From NCBI RefSeq assembly GCF_030693625.1, contig NZ_JAUYAF010000072.1:1-40171 (forward strand): a stretch of DNA of 40,171 nt. The letters run 5' to 3'. The notes under the pieces are model-generated. The model ran no database searches and was not told the DNA's origin. It saw nothing but the letters and a program-made list of their open reading frames with translations. Position numbers and translations under genes: made by a program. Each line of letters starts with the position of its first letter. The stretch's first letter is position 1. Below, piece after piece: positions 1-6,692 of this stretch. The stretch comes from Phenylobacterium sp. Its GTDB lineage: Bacteria > Pseudomonadota > Alphaproteobacteria > Caulobacterales > Caulobacteraceae.

Positions 1-81
1 CATAGACTCGCCGGCCTTCCAGCGATCCCAGATCTCAGCCCGCTGGGCCGCCGAGTAGTAGATCCTCTTTCGCTGCTTCAT
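1..81 (-). CDS. IS30-family transposase, N-terminal fragment
   Basis: The minus strand reads from an ATG at 79-81 without a stop to base 1, giving 27 residues that begin MKQRKRIYYSAAQRAEIWDR. This matches the N-terminal helix-turn-helix start of a common proteobacterial group of IS30 transposases, recalled from family knowledge. The usual motif continues with a segment on choosing and scanning the target, which lies outside the window. Purine-rich GGAGATGGAG at 89-98 on the minus strand can serve as ribosome binding site. Only the first tenth or so of the protein is present, so catalytic residues cannot be judged. Confidence 0.65.
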   Translation of the reverse strand, partial: MKQRKRIYYSAAQRAEIWDRWKAGESM

Positions 82-133
82 CGACCACGCTCCATCTCCC
101 AAGGAAAGTTAGCGTGTTGCGGTCACCGGTTGA
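1..133 (-). mobile_element. End of an IS30-family insertion sequence (partial)
   Basis: This is the transposase-start end of an insertion sequence; the rest lies left of the window. The transposase start codon is at 79-81 on the minus strand, about 50 bases inside the presumed tip. The tip is placed near 130-138 because a DUF72 coding frame resumes there. The terminal repeat probably includes the stretch reading TCAACCGGTGACCGCAACAC inward on the minus strand (113-132). The other end and the target duplication are not visible, so the exact boundary is inferred. Confidence 0.6.
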
Positions 134-411
134 GCCCACCGATGATCCCCGACGTCACGGCGGACTTCGTCTATGCGCGCCTGATCGACGGCTCCGACGA
201 CATCCCCACCGGCTACGATCCCGAGGGCCTGGACAAGTGGGCCCGGCGGTTCACGCAGTACGCGCAAGGCCGCTGCCCCGACGATCTGACCCCCATCGAC
301 CGCACCGCGCCTGCCGAACAACCGGTCGACGTGTTCAGCTACTTCATCCACGAGGGCAAGGTGCGCGCGCCGGCCGCCGCGATGGAGTTGATCTCGCGGG
401 TGAACAGGTAG
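130..411 (+). pseudogene. DUF72 (YecE-like) protein, C-terminal remnant
   Basis: The frame encodes about 93 residues with the hallmark DUF72 C-terminal motif DVTADFVYARL, then a block resembling the GYDPEGLDKWARR segment, and the terminal DVFSYFIHEGKVRAPAAA motif. In intact DUF72 proteins (about 250-300 residues, a TIM-barrel-like fold of unknown biochemical role) these motifs lie in the last third. The upstream two thirds are missing because the insertion-sequence end abuts the frame at about 130-138. The frame opens at a TTG that may not be used. Most likely the gene was split by the IS and is non-functional; its 5' part should lie beyond the element. Confidence 0.7.
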
Positions 412-433
412 GAAGCAGGCGGCTCCGCAATAC

Positions 434-463
434 AAAACGCCCCCGGCCGGAAGGCCGAGGGCG
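434..463 (-). terminator. Intrinsic terminator of the TonB_C-like gene
   Basis: The arms at 438-448 and 453-463 form an 11-bp GC-rich stem with one mismatch and a four-base loop. Read on the minus strand, the hairpin is followed by TTTT (434-437). It lies 38 bases after the stop of the gene at 501-809. Confidence 0.8.
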
Positions 464-500
464 TGAATTTGCAAGAATAAGAATTCTTGGGGCTGCGGGT

Positions 501-809
501 TTAGCCGCCGCCCGGGAAGCGCATCGGAACCTTGACGGTGCCGGTCTTCGAACCCATCGGCAGCGCTTCGGCGACGCAGAGCGCGGCCTTGTCGAAGCCC
601 TTGTTCGGCTTGCTGTCCTCGAGCACCTTGCAGCCCGAGAGCTTGCCGGCGTCAGCGGTGCATTCCAGCATGACAATCGCCGCGTCCCGCGTGTTAGCGT
701 TCTTCGTCAGGCAACGGCCCATGCTGTCCTCGAAGCTCCCAGCAGACGCCGAACCGGCGACGGCGAGAGCCAGGGCGCAACCGCCCAAGATCTTGAAGAT
801 ATTTTTCAT
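501..809 (-). CDS. Small secreted protein with a TonB C-terminal-like domain
   Basis: This 102-residue protein begins with a signal peptide (MKNIFKILGGCALALAVAGS, cleavage probably after ASA near residue 23). The mature part of about 79 residues has the pattern of a minimal TonB C-terminal domain: a strand with paired cysteines (LECTADAGKLSGCKV), a GFDKAAL helix, and the closing strand TVKVPMRF. It has no membrane anchor and no proline-rich spanner, so it cannot be a normal energy-transducing TonB. Four cysteines remain in the exported part and could form disulfides. AAGGAGTGGGG lies just before the ATG. The gene is monocistronic with its own terminator and diverges from the chemoreceptor gene. 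TonB_C resemblance is by eye; function unknown. Confidence 0.7.
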   Translation of the reverse strand: MKNIFKILGGCALALAVAGSASAGSFEDSMGRCLTKNANTRDAAIVMLECTADAGKLSGCKVLEDSKPNKGFDKAALCVAEALPMGSKTGTVKVPMRFPGGG

Positions 810-863
810 GCCCCACTCCTTTCTAGATTTGGACAGTTTGAGGATGAACCAGTCGGGTTAAGA

Positions 864-1017
864 GAGTCTGATGCGGCGCGTCATATTCATGGTTAAGAAA
901 TGATGAATACCTAAGGGGCGATTTTGGAGTCTCTATAGTTTGGAGATCGCCGGAAATCGCATTTGTCCCCACTTCGGTGACGTTTGGTTAGCAACCTGAA
1001 GGCATGGTGACCGAGTC
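864..1017. promoter_or_regulatory. Divergent intergenic region with three GANTC sites
   Basis: The 238-base gap between the TonB_C-like gene and the chemoreceptor gene holds GAGTC at 864-868, 927-931 and 1013-1017. GANTC is the CcrM methylation target in Caulobacterales and marks GcrA-dependent promoters. A sequence TTAAGAAATGATGAA at 893-907 matches the CtrA box TTAA-N7-TTAA except for one base. No start site can be fixed. Cell-cycle control is an inference. Confidence 0.3.
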
Positions 1018-1047
1018 GCTAACCGTGTTTTACGGGGGGAATATACA

Positions 1048-3000
1048 GTGAAGCGCTTCAGGCTCGTGGATACGCCGCTGATCATCAAGATCGGCTTCGC
1101 GCCCGCTTTCGCACTGGTCATGCTGGCCTGCCTGGCCACCGGAGCCATCATCCTGCAACGCGCCCAATCGGCCGAGCTGCGGCAGGTGGTGCAGGTGGAC
1201 ATGCCCAACAGCCTGCGAATGCAGAAGGTCTCGGAACGGATCACCGCCGTTCACGGCCAGCTCTACTTCCTGCTGACCCACCAGGCCGCCTCCATCGAGG
1301 TCGAGAAGATCGAGGGCGAGTCCCAGGCCATGCTTGCCGAGGTCGACTCCATCACCAAGGAGGTTGAGACCGCCCGCAAGACGGCCCCCGCCGATCAGAA
1401 GAAGTCTTATGATGACCTGATCAAGGCCTTGAAGAACACCCGCGACGCGCTCGACGTGATCTGCGCCATGATCGGAGCCGACTTCGGCACCGCGGCCGGC
1501 TTCGCGGCGCCCTTCGAGGAGGAATACGCCAAGATGAGCGCCACCCTCCACAAGATCGTGGAGGCTGGGCAAAAGGTCACCGACACCAACGCGGCCGCCA
1601 GCGCCGCGCGGGCCAAGACCGCTCAGACCGCCACCCTGGTGGGCGCGCTCGCCACCCTGCTGATCGCCGGCGCCCTGGCCATGAGCCTGACCTTGACCCT
1701 GCGCCGCGACGTCAAGAAGATCGCGGGCGCCACTGAGGCCCTCTCGCGCGGCGACAACGCCATCAACCTGGACGCCCTGGCCCGCAAGGACGAGTTGGGC
1801 GCCATCGTCTCCTCCCTGACGGTCTTCCGCGACAACCAGCTGCATCTCGAGAAGCTGCGCAAGGAGCACGAGGTGGCCGAGGCCTCCTCGGAAAGCGCCC
1901 GCCGCCAGAACGCCGAGGCCGCCGCGGCCATCGCCGAGGAACAGGCCAATGTGGTCACCAACCTGGCCCGCGCCCTGGATGCGCTCGCCTCCGGCGACCT
2001 GACCTATCGCGTCGACACTGAGTTCCCCGGCGACTACCGCAAGCTGCGCGACGACTTCAACGCCGCCGTGGCCAAGCTGGAAGAGGCCATGACCGCCATC
2101 GCCAGCGCGACGGCCTCCATCCAGTCCGGCGCCGGCGAGATCAGTCACTCGGCCGACGACCTGTCGCGCCGCACCGAGCACCAGGCCGCGACCCTGGAAG
2201 AGACCGCCGCGGCCCTCGACGAGATCACCGCCACCGTCAACAAGACCTCCGAAGGCGCCACTCACGGCCGCGAGGCCACCGCCTCGGCCAAGACCGACGC
2301 CGAACAGTCCGGCGAGATCGTGCGCAAGGCCGTCCTGGCCATGAACAACATCCAGGAAGGCTCCAACAAGATCAGCCAGATCATCGGCGTGGTCGACGAG
2401 ATCGCCTTCCAGACCAACCTGCTGGCCCTGAACGCGGGCGTTGAAGCCGCCCGCGCCGGGGAGTCCGGCAAGGGCTTCGCCGTGGTCGCCTCCGAGGTTC
2501 GGGCCCTGGCCCAGCGCTCCGCGGAAGCCGCCAAGGAGATCAAGGCGCTCATCTCGGCCTCAACCCAACAGGTCGCCGAGGGCGTGGGCCTGGTCGACGA
2601 GACCGGCAAGGCGCTGGAACGCATCGTTCGCCAGGTCGGCGAGATCTCCAACGTGGTGGGCGAGATCGCCGCCTCCGCCAAGGAAGAGGCGCTTGGCCTC
2701 GGCCAGGTGAACACCGCCGTCAACCAGATGGACCAGGTGACCCAGCAGAACGCGGCCATGGTGGAAGAGTCCACCGCCGCCAGCCGCGTCCTCGCCGACG
2801 AGGCCGAAGAACTGGCCCGCCTGGTGGGCCGCTTCCGGGTCAGCGGCGCGCCTCAGGCCGCTCGCGTCCAGGCCGCTCCGGCGCGTCACGCCCCGGCCCA
2901 CCGGCCGCAGGTCACGCAACACCACGCTCCGGTCAGCCGCGGAAACACCGCCCTGGCCCACCAACCCCAGGCCGACGACGACACCTGGGAAGAGTTCTAA
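1048..3000 (+). CDS. Methyl-accepting chemotaxis protein
   Basis: This is a 650-residue transmembrane chemoreceptor. Order: short cytoplasmic start, TM1 (about 13-35), a periplasmic helical sensor region (about 36-193), TM2 (about 194-217), a HAMP domain (about 218-270), a helical linker, a second HAMP-like repeat (about 305-345, ending in GDYRKLRDDFNAAV), and the long MCP signalling coiled coil. The hairpin tip that binds CheA/CheW is intact at 451-472 (EIAFQTNLLALNAGVEAARA). The C-terminus ends TWEEF, like the NWETF pentapeptide that tethers CheR/CheB in enteric receptors. Start is GTG with the G-run at 1034-1039 as ribosome binding site. No other chemotaxis genes are near, so it is an orphan receptor; ligand unknown. 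Confidence 0.95.
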   Translation: MKRFRLVDTPLIIKIGFAPAFALVMLACLATGAIILQRAQSAELRQVVQVDMPNSLRMQKVSERITAVHGQLYFLLTHQAASIEVEKIEGESQAMLAEVDSITKEVETARKTAPADQKKSYDDLIKALKNTRDALDVICAMIGADFGTAAGFAAPFEEEYAKMSATLHKIVEAGQKVTDTNAAASAARAKTAQTATLVGALATLLIAGALAMSLTLTLRRDVKKIAGATEALSRGDNAINLDALARKDELGAIVSSLTVFRDNQLHLEKLRKEHEVAEASSESARRQNAEAAAAIAEEQANVVTNLARALDALASGDLTYRVDTEFPGDYRKLRDDFNAAVAKLEEAMTAIASATASIQSGAGEISHSADDLSRRTEHQAATLEETAAALDEITATVNKTSEGATHGREATASAKTDAEQSGEIVRKAVLAMNNIQEGSNKISQIIGVVDEIAFQTNLLALNAGVEAARAGESGKGFAVVASEVRALAQRSAEAAKEIKALISASTQQVAEGVGLVDETGKALERIVRQVGEISNVVGEIAASAKEEALGLGQVNTAVNQMDQVTQQNAAMVEESTAASRVLADEAEELARLVGRFRVSGAPQAARVQAAPARHAPAHRPQVTQHHAPVSRGNTALAHQPQADDDTWEEF

Positions 3001-3026
3001 GCTTCTAAGTTCCAAAGGGGCGTCTG

Positions 3027-3058
3027 AAGGGGGACCGCTGCGAGGCGGTCCCCCTTTT
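3027..3058 (+). terminator. Intrinsic terminator of the chemoreceptor gene
   Basis: A 12-bp perfect stem (3027-3038 with 3045-3056), a six-base loop and TTTT at 3055-3058 follow the stop codon by 26 bases. The stem ends in AA/TT, so the T-run is partly within the stem. It isolates the receptor gene from the reductase gene downstream. Confidence 0.9.
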
Positions 3059-3119
3059 CATTTGACCGACCCGGCGTCAGCGGCGCGCACTTGCTCCAAC
3101 GATAAGGAGGCGCGCCGCC

Positions 3120-4031
3120 ATGGCCGAACTGACCCAAGACGACCTGATGTTCCGGCCCGGCCTGATGAAGGGCGAACGCGTCCTGATCACCGGCGGCGGG
3201 ACGGGGCTGGGCAAGGTGATGGCCGAGGCCTGCCTGATCCTCGGCGCGGAGGTCTATATCTGCGGCCGCCGCGGCGGCGTCGTGGAGGCCACCGCCAAGG
3301 ACTTGATGGACGCCCACGGCGGCAAGGTGGTCGGCATCGCCTGCGACATCCGCGTCCCCGAGGCCATCACCGAGATGATGGACACCATCTGGTCCGACGG
3401 CGGCGCGCTGACCGGCCTGGTCAACAACGCCGCGGGCAACTTCATCAGCCGGACCCAGGACCTCTCACCCCGCGGCTTCGACGCCATCGCCAATATCGTG
3501 TTCCGGGGCTCGTTCTTCGTCACCCTCGACGCCGGGAAGCGCTGGATCGAGGAGGGCCGGAAGGCCTCGGTGGTCTCCATCCTCACCACCTGGATCTGGA
3601 ACGGCGGCCCCTTCACCGTGCCCTCGGCCATGTCCAAGGCCGGCCTGGCCACCATGAGCCAGTCCCTGGCCGTCGAGTGGGGACCCTATGGCATCCGCTT
3701 CAACAACATCGCGCCGGGCCCCTTCCCCACCGAGGGGATGAGCGCCCGGCTCAACCCAGGCCAGCAGCGCAACGACGGGGAGGCCAGCCGCACCGGCAAC
3801 CCCATGGGCCGGGTCGGCGAGATGCGCGAACTGGCCAACCTGGCGGTCTATCTGCTGCATCCGCTGTCGGCTTATGTGAACGGCCAGACCATCGCCATCG
3901 ACGGCGCCGCCTGGCAGGCCTCGGGCGGCAACTTCTCGAGCCTGCGCGCCTGGACCGACGACCAGTGGACTGAAGCCAAGGAGTCCATCCAGGCGACCAA
4001 CGCCAAGGACCGCGCCGCGCGGACGGTGTGA
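3120..4031 (+). CDS. SDR oxidoreductase, 2,4-dienoyl-CoA reductase-like
   Basis: This 303-residue short-chain dehydrogenase resembles mitochondrial-type 2,4-dienoyl-CoA reductase (DECR), an NADPH enzyme for oxidation of unsaturated fatty acids. Seen: cofactor loop TGGGTGLG (24-31), NNAAGN (102-107), the DECR-type block VPSAMSKAG with Ser169 and Lys173, then EWGPYGIRFNNIAPGP and the closing NGQTIAIDG. The segment where DECR has its catalytic tyrosine, 15 residues before the lysine, reads TTWIWNGG, so Trp158 or Ile159 stands there and no tyrosine is nearby. It may therefore be a distinct subfamily with other chemistry. The C-terminal tail of about 35 residues is longer than in typical SDRs. AAGGAGG lies 10 bases before the ATG. 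It stands alone after a terminator. Confidence 0.85.
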   Translation: MAELTQDDLMFRPGLMKGERVLITGGGTGLGKVMAEACLILGAEVYICGRRGGVVEATAKDLMDAHGGKVVGIACDIRVPEAITEMMDTIWSDGGALTGLVNNAAGNFISRTQDLSPRGFDAIANIVFRGSFFVTLDAGKRWIEEGRKASVVSILTTWIWNGGPFTVPSAMSKAGLATMSQSLAVEWGPYGIRFNNIAPGPFPTEGMSARLNPGQQRNDGEASRTGNPMGRVGEMRELANLAVYLLHPLSAYVNGQTIAIDGAAWQASGGNFSSLRAWTDDQWTEAKESIQATNAKDRAARTV

Positions 4032-4035
4032 ACTG

Positions 4036-4072
4036 CTCGCAGTTCCTTCCTCTCCGGGGGAGGAACTGCGAG
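4036..4072. repeat. Perfect 12-bp inverted repeat after the SDR gene
   Basis: The arms at 4036-4047 and 4061-4072 are perfectly complementary around a 13-base loop, five bases after the SDR stop codon. No T-run follows, so it is not a standard intrinsic terminator. The sequence GGGGGAGGAA at 4056-4065 recurs in the hairpin at 22856-22883, also just after a stop codon, which suggests a dispersed gene-end hairpin. Confidence 0.55.
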
Positions 4073-4129
4073 TCGCTCTCGCCCCCTTATGGTTAACCAG
4101 GTCTTAAGGAGGATGGGCGAGGATGGCTC

Positions 4130-4498
4130 ATGCGCCGCCTCCTCGCCCTCCTCGCCTTGACCCTCGCCCTGGCCAGTCCAGCCGGGGCGCAGCAGGCCCC
4201 CGGCTCGACCGCCGCGCCGGTCCTGCGAGGATTGCTCTCGGCCGACACGGCCGACGCGCCAGACGCCACAAGCCCCGTGGCCGCGACGGCAGCCGCGGCC
4301 CTGGCCCAGAGCTTCATCCCGCTCCGCGCCCTCTCCGACACGCCGGTGGCGGGCCAGGCGGGGCAGTGCCGGCTGTCCTGCGCCCAGTCCTATTACTTCT
4401 GCCTGTCCGGCGACGGCGGGGACGACTGCCCGGCCACCTGGGGCCAGTGTCGGGCCGCCTGTGACGCGCCCGGCGTTGCGGGTCTCGCCGGGGGCTGA
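4130..4498 (+). CDS. Small secreted cysteine-rich protein, unknown function
   Basis: The 122-residue product starts with a strong signal peptide (RRLLALLALTLALASPAGAQ, cleavage near residue 20). An Ala/Thr/Pro-rich low-complexity stretch follows (about 21-65), then a compact C-terminal block with six cysteines in the pattern CRLSC, FC, DDC, QCRAAC (about 83-112). The even number suggests three disulfide bonds formed in the periplasm. I do not recognise the family. The AAGGAGG at 4107-4113 lies 16 bases before this ATG; an ATG at 4123 in another frame gives a shadow reading, and the signal peptide decides for this frame. The lipoprotein gene follows after 26 bases, so the two may be cotranscribed. 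Confidence 0.7.
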   Translation: MRRLLALLALTLALASPAGAQQAPGSTAAPVLRGLLSADTADAPDATSPVAATAAAALAQSFIPLRALSDTPVAGQAGQCRLSCAQSYYFCLSGDGGDDCPATWGQCRAACDAPGVAGLAGG

Positions 4499-4524
4499 CA
4501 TCCTGGGCGCCTACGGAGAGCCCC

Positions 4525-4938
4525 ATGAAAACCCTGATCGCCGCCGCCGCCCTGTTGGCCCTCGCCGCCTGCGGCCCCAAGCCCGCCGCCGAGACCAAGA
4601 CGGCCGCCGCCGCGCCGATCTCCTGCGCGGGCCTGCCCGACTACGCGCCGGTCTATCCGGGAGCCAAGATCACCCTCTGCACCCAGGGCGACTCCACGCC
4701 AGGCAAGATCGGCGGCGCCGTTGGCTTCACCAGCCGCGATGCGCCGGTCACCGTCATGGCGCGCTACAGAGGCATCGCCGCCGCCGCCGGCCTGAAGACC
4801 AGCATGGACCTCGACCAGGGCGGTTCCAAGGTGTTCTCGGCCATGGACGGCGACCGCACGATGCGTATCCAGGCCTTGCCCGAGGCTGACGGCGGCGCCA
4901 CCGCCATCCTCACCTGGGGCGCGGCCAAGCCCTCCTGA
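4525..4938 (+). CDS. Putative lipoprotein, unknown function
   Basis: The 137-residue protein has a type II signal peptide with lipobox LAAC (Cys16) and should be lipid-anchored. The mature part starts with an Ala/Lys-rich linker (to about residue 33). A globular domain of about 100 residues follows, beginning ISCAGLPDYAPVYPGAKI and containing DAPVTVMARYR. The phrase YPGAK followed by a tested residual pattern is shared with several small alphaproteobacterial envelope proteins, but no named family could be assigned. It ends with ILTWGAAKPS. It follows the cysteine-rich protein gene by 26 bases on the same strand, so both may act in the envelope. Confidence 0.7.
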   Translation: MKTLIAAAALLALAACGPKPAAETKTAAAAPISCAGLPDYAPVYPGAKITLCTQGDSTPGKIGGAVGFTSRDAPVTVMARYRGIAAAAGLKTSMDLDQGGSKVFSAMDGDRTMRIQALPEADGGATAILTWGAAKPS

Positions 4939-5017
4939 TCGCTCCAAGCCGTCGAGGTTGGCGCTGCGGCTTTCGAGTGTCTAGTATGACGCCCGTCAGG
5001 TTTTGAATCAGGAAGAG

Positions 5018-5641
5018 ATGTCCCAGGTCGCTTATCTCCCGGTCGGCAAGCGCGAGCAGACCAAGGTCCAGAACCGCCAGGCCATTCTGGACGCCGCCCG
5101 CGAAGTGTTCGGGGAGTTGGGCTACGAGGCCTGCACCGTGCGCGACATCATCCGCCGCACAGGCCTCGCGGCGGGCACCTTCTACAACTATTACCGCTCC
5201 AAGGAGGAGGTCTATGTCGCCCTCTCCGACGAGGGCGCCCGGCGCTTCACCCCGCTGTTGAAGGCGCAAAGGGCCCAGTCGGCCGACTGGGAGAGCTTCG
5301 TCCGCGCCGCCATCGAGGCCTATTTCAGCTTCCTGGCCGACGAGCATCAGAGCTGGCTCGCGCGCCGTCCGCCGGACGAGCCCTTCCCGCATGTGCACGG
5401 CGAGACCCCGGAAATGACCGCGGTGTTCAACGAGGTGCGTCAGGCCATCGTCGACGAGATCGCCCGCGGCGGAGCGCCCGGCGCTGATCCCGACTACCTG
5501 GCGGCCGCCTGCATCGCCATCGCCCGCGAGGTGGGCGAGAAGATGCTGCAGCGGCGTCCCGTCGACACCAAGGGCGCGGCCGACTTCGTGGTCGCCCTGA
5601 TCCAGGGGGGCGTGAAGGGGTTGCCCAAGACCGGGGCCTAG
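5018..5641 (+). CDS. TetR-family transcriptional regulator
   Basis: The 207-residue protein has a typical TetR DNA-binding domain in its first 65 residues: NRQAILDAAREVFGELGYEA, then the helix-turn-helix TVRDIIRRTGLAAGTFYNYY and RSKEEVY. The rest is an all-helical ligand domain without recognisable specificity. ATG 5018 is preferred because AGGAAG sits directly upstream, though closely spaced; a TTG at 5003 is in frame and would add five residues. The esterase gene begins four bases after the stop and the oxidoreductase overlaps that, so the regulator heads a three-gene operon that it probably controls. The ligand may be an ester or enone that the two enzymes handle; this is inference. Confidence 0.9.
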   Translation: MSQVAYLPVGKREQTKVQNRQAILDAAREVFGELGYEACTVRDIIRRTGLAAGTFYNYYRSKEEVYVALSDEGARRFTPLLKAQRAQSADWESFVRAAIEAYFSFLADEHQSWLARRPPDEPFPHVHGETPEMTAVFNEVRQAIVDEIARGGAPGADPDYLAAACIAIAREVGEKMLQRRPVDTKGAADFVVALIQGGVKGLPKTGA

Positions 5642-5645
5642 GCCG

Positions 5646-6692
5646 ATGCCCAGTATCTCCACCCAGCGTGTCATCGTCCGCGCCCTGCTGTCCCTGCCAT
5701 CGTCGCTGCTGCGGCTGCTTTCGGGCGGCGGGGTGGTCTATCGCGGCGGGCGCACCCTCGATCCCCGTCTGCAGTTCCTGGCCGCCGGCGCGGCGCGGGG
5801 GCCGGCCATGACCACCCTCAGCCCGGAGGAGGCCCGGCGGGCCAGCGCCCAGGGACTGGCGGCGCTGGGCGGCTCCCCCGAGCCCGGCGTCCGCACCGAG
5901 CCGGTGACCATCCCGACCGGCGCCGACGAGATTCCCGCGCGCCTCTACCGTCCCGAGGGGCAGGACCCGGCCGCGCCGCTGATGATCTTCGCCCACTTCG
6001 GCGGCGGGGTGATCGGCGACCTGGAGACCTGCGACGCCTTCTGCGGGATCCTGGCCCGGATCGCCCGCTGCCCGGTGCTGTCGGTGGCCTACCGCCTGGC
6101 GCCCGAGCACCGCTTCCCGGCGGGCCTGGAGGACGTGCTGGCCGCCTACCGCTGGGGCCGCGACAACGCCGCGCGCTTCGGCGCTCCGGCCGGTCGCGCG
6201 GCCATCGGCGGCGACTCCATGGGGGGCAACTTCGCCGCCGTCGTGGCCCAGGAGCTGAAGCGCGCCGGAGAGGCCCAGCCCGACCTGCAGCTGCTGATCT
6301 ATCCCTGTACCGACGTGGCCAGCGAAACCGCCTCCATGACCACCTATGCCGACAGCTTCCCCCTCAGCCGCGCCACCATGGACTGGTTCATGGGTCACTA
6401 TATGGGCCCCGAGGCCGACCCCGCCGATCCGCGCCTGTCGCCGGTACGCGCCCCCGACCTTTCAGGCCTGGCGCCGGCCGTGGTGATCACCGCCGGCTTT
6501 GATCCCCTGGTGGACCAGGGGGAAGCCTACGCCAAGCGCCTCAAGGACGCGGGCGTGCCCATCGCCTACCGCTGCTATGACAGCCTGGCCCACGGGTTCA
6601 CCGCCTTCACCGGCGCGGTGCCCTGCGCCGACGTGGCCTGCCGCGAGATCGCGGGCCTGGTCCGTGAAGGCCTCGAAGGACGAATTCACTGA
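5646..6692 (+). CDS. Alpha/beta hydrolase, hormone-sensitive-lipase family esterase
   Basis: The 348-residue enzyme shows the HSL (bacterial family IV) layout: oxyanion motif HFGGG (117-121, usually HGGG), nucleophile Ser191 in GGDSMGG, acid Asp286 in GFDPLVD, and His316 in LAHGF. Also typical are SVAYRLAPEHRFPAGLEDV and LLIYPCTD. Such enzymes hydrolyse short acyl esters. The N-terminal 60 residues include a hydrophobic stretch (RALLSLPSSLLRLLSG) that could be a weak membrane or cap segment. It begins four bases after the TetR gene, and its TGA overlaps the ATG of the next gene, which points to translational coupling. Confidence 0.9.
   Translation: MPSISTQRVIVRALLSLPSSLLRLLSGGGVVYRGGRTLDPRLQFLAAGAARGPAMTTLSPEEARRASAQGLAALGGSPEPGVRTEPVTIPTGADEIPARLYRPEGQDPAAPLMIFAHFGGGVIGDLETCDAFCGILARIARCPVLSVAYRLAPEHRFPAGLEDVLAAYRWGRDNAARFGAPAGRAAIGGDSMGGNFAAVVAQELKRAGEAQPDLQLLIYPCTDVASETASMTTYADSFPLSRATMDWFMGHYMGPEADPADPRLSPVRAPDLSGLAPAVVITAGFDPLVDQGEAYAKRLKDAGVPIAYRCYDSLAHGFTAFTGAVPCADVACREIAGLVREGLEGRIH

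Noticed and set aside
1030..2265. Long open frame on the minus strand opposite the chemoreceptor gene
   Set aside because: Its composition (Gly, Leu, His, Val-rich) is that of an antisense shadow of a GC-rich gene, while the plus strand has clear MCP motifs.
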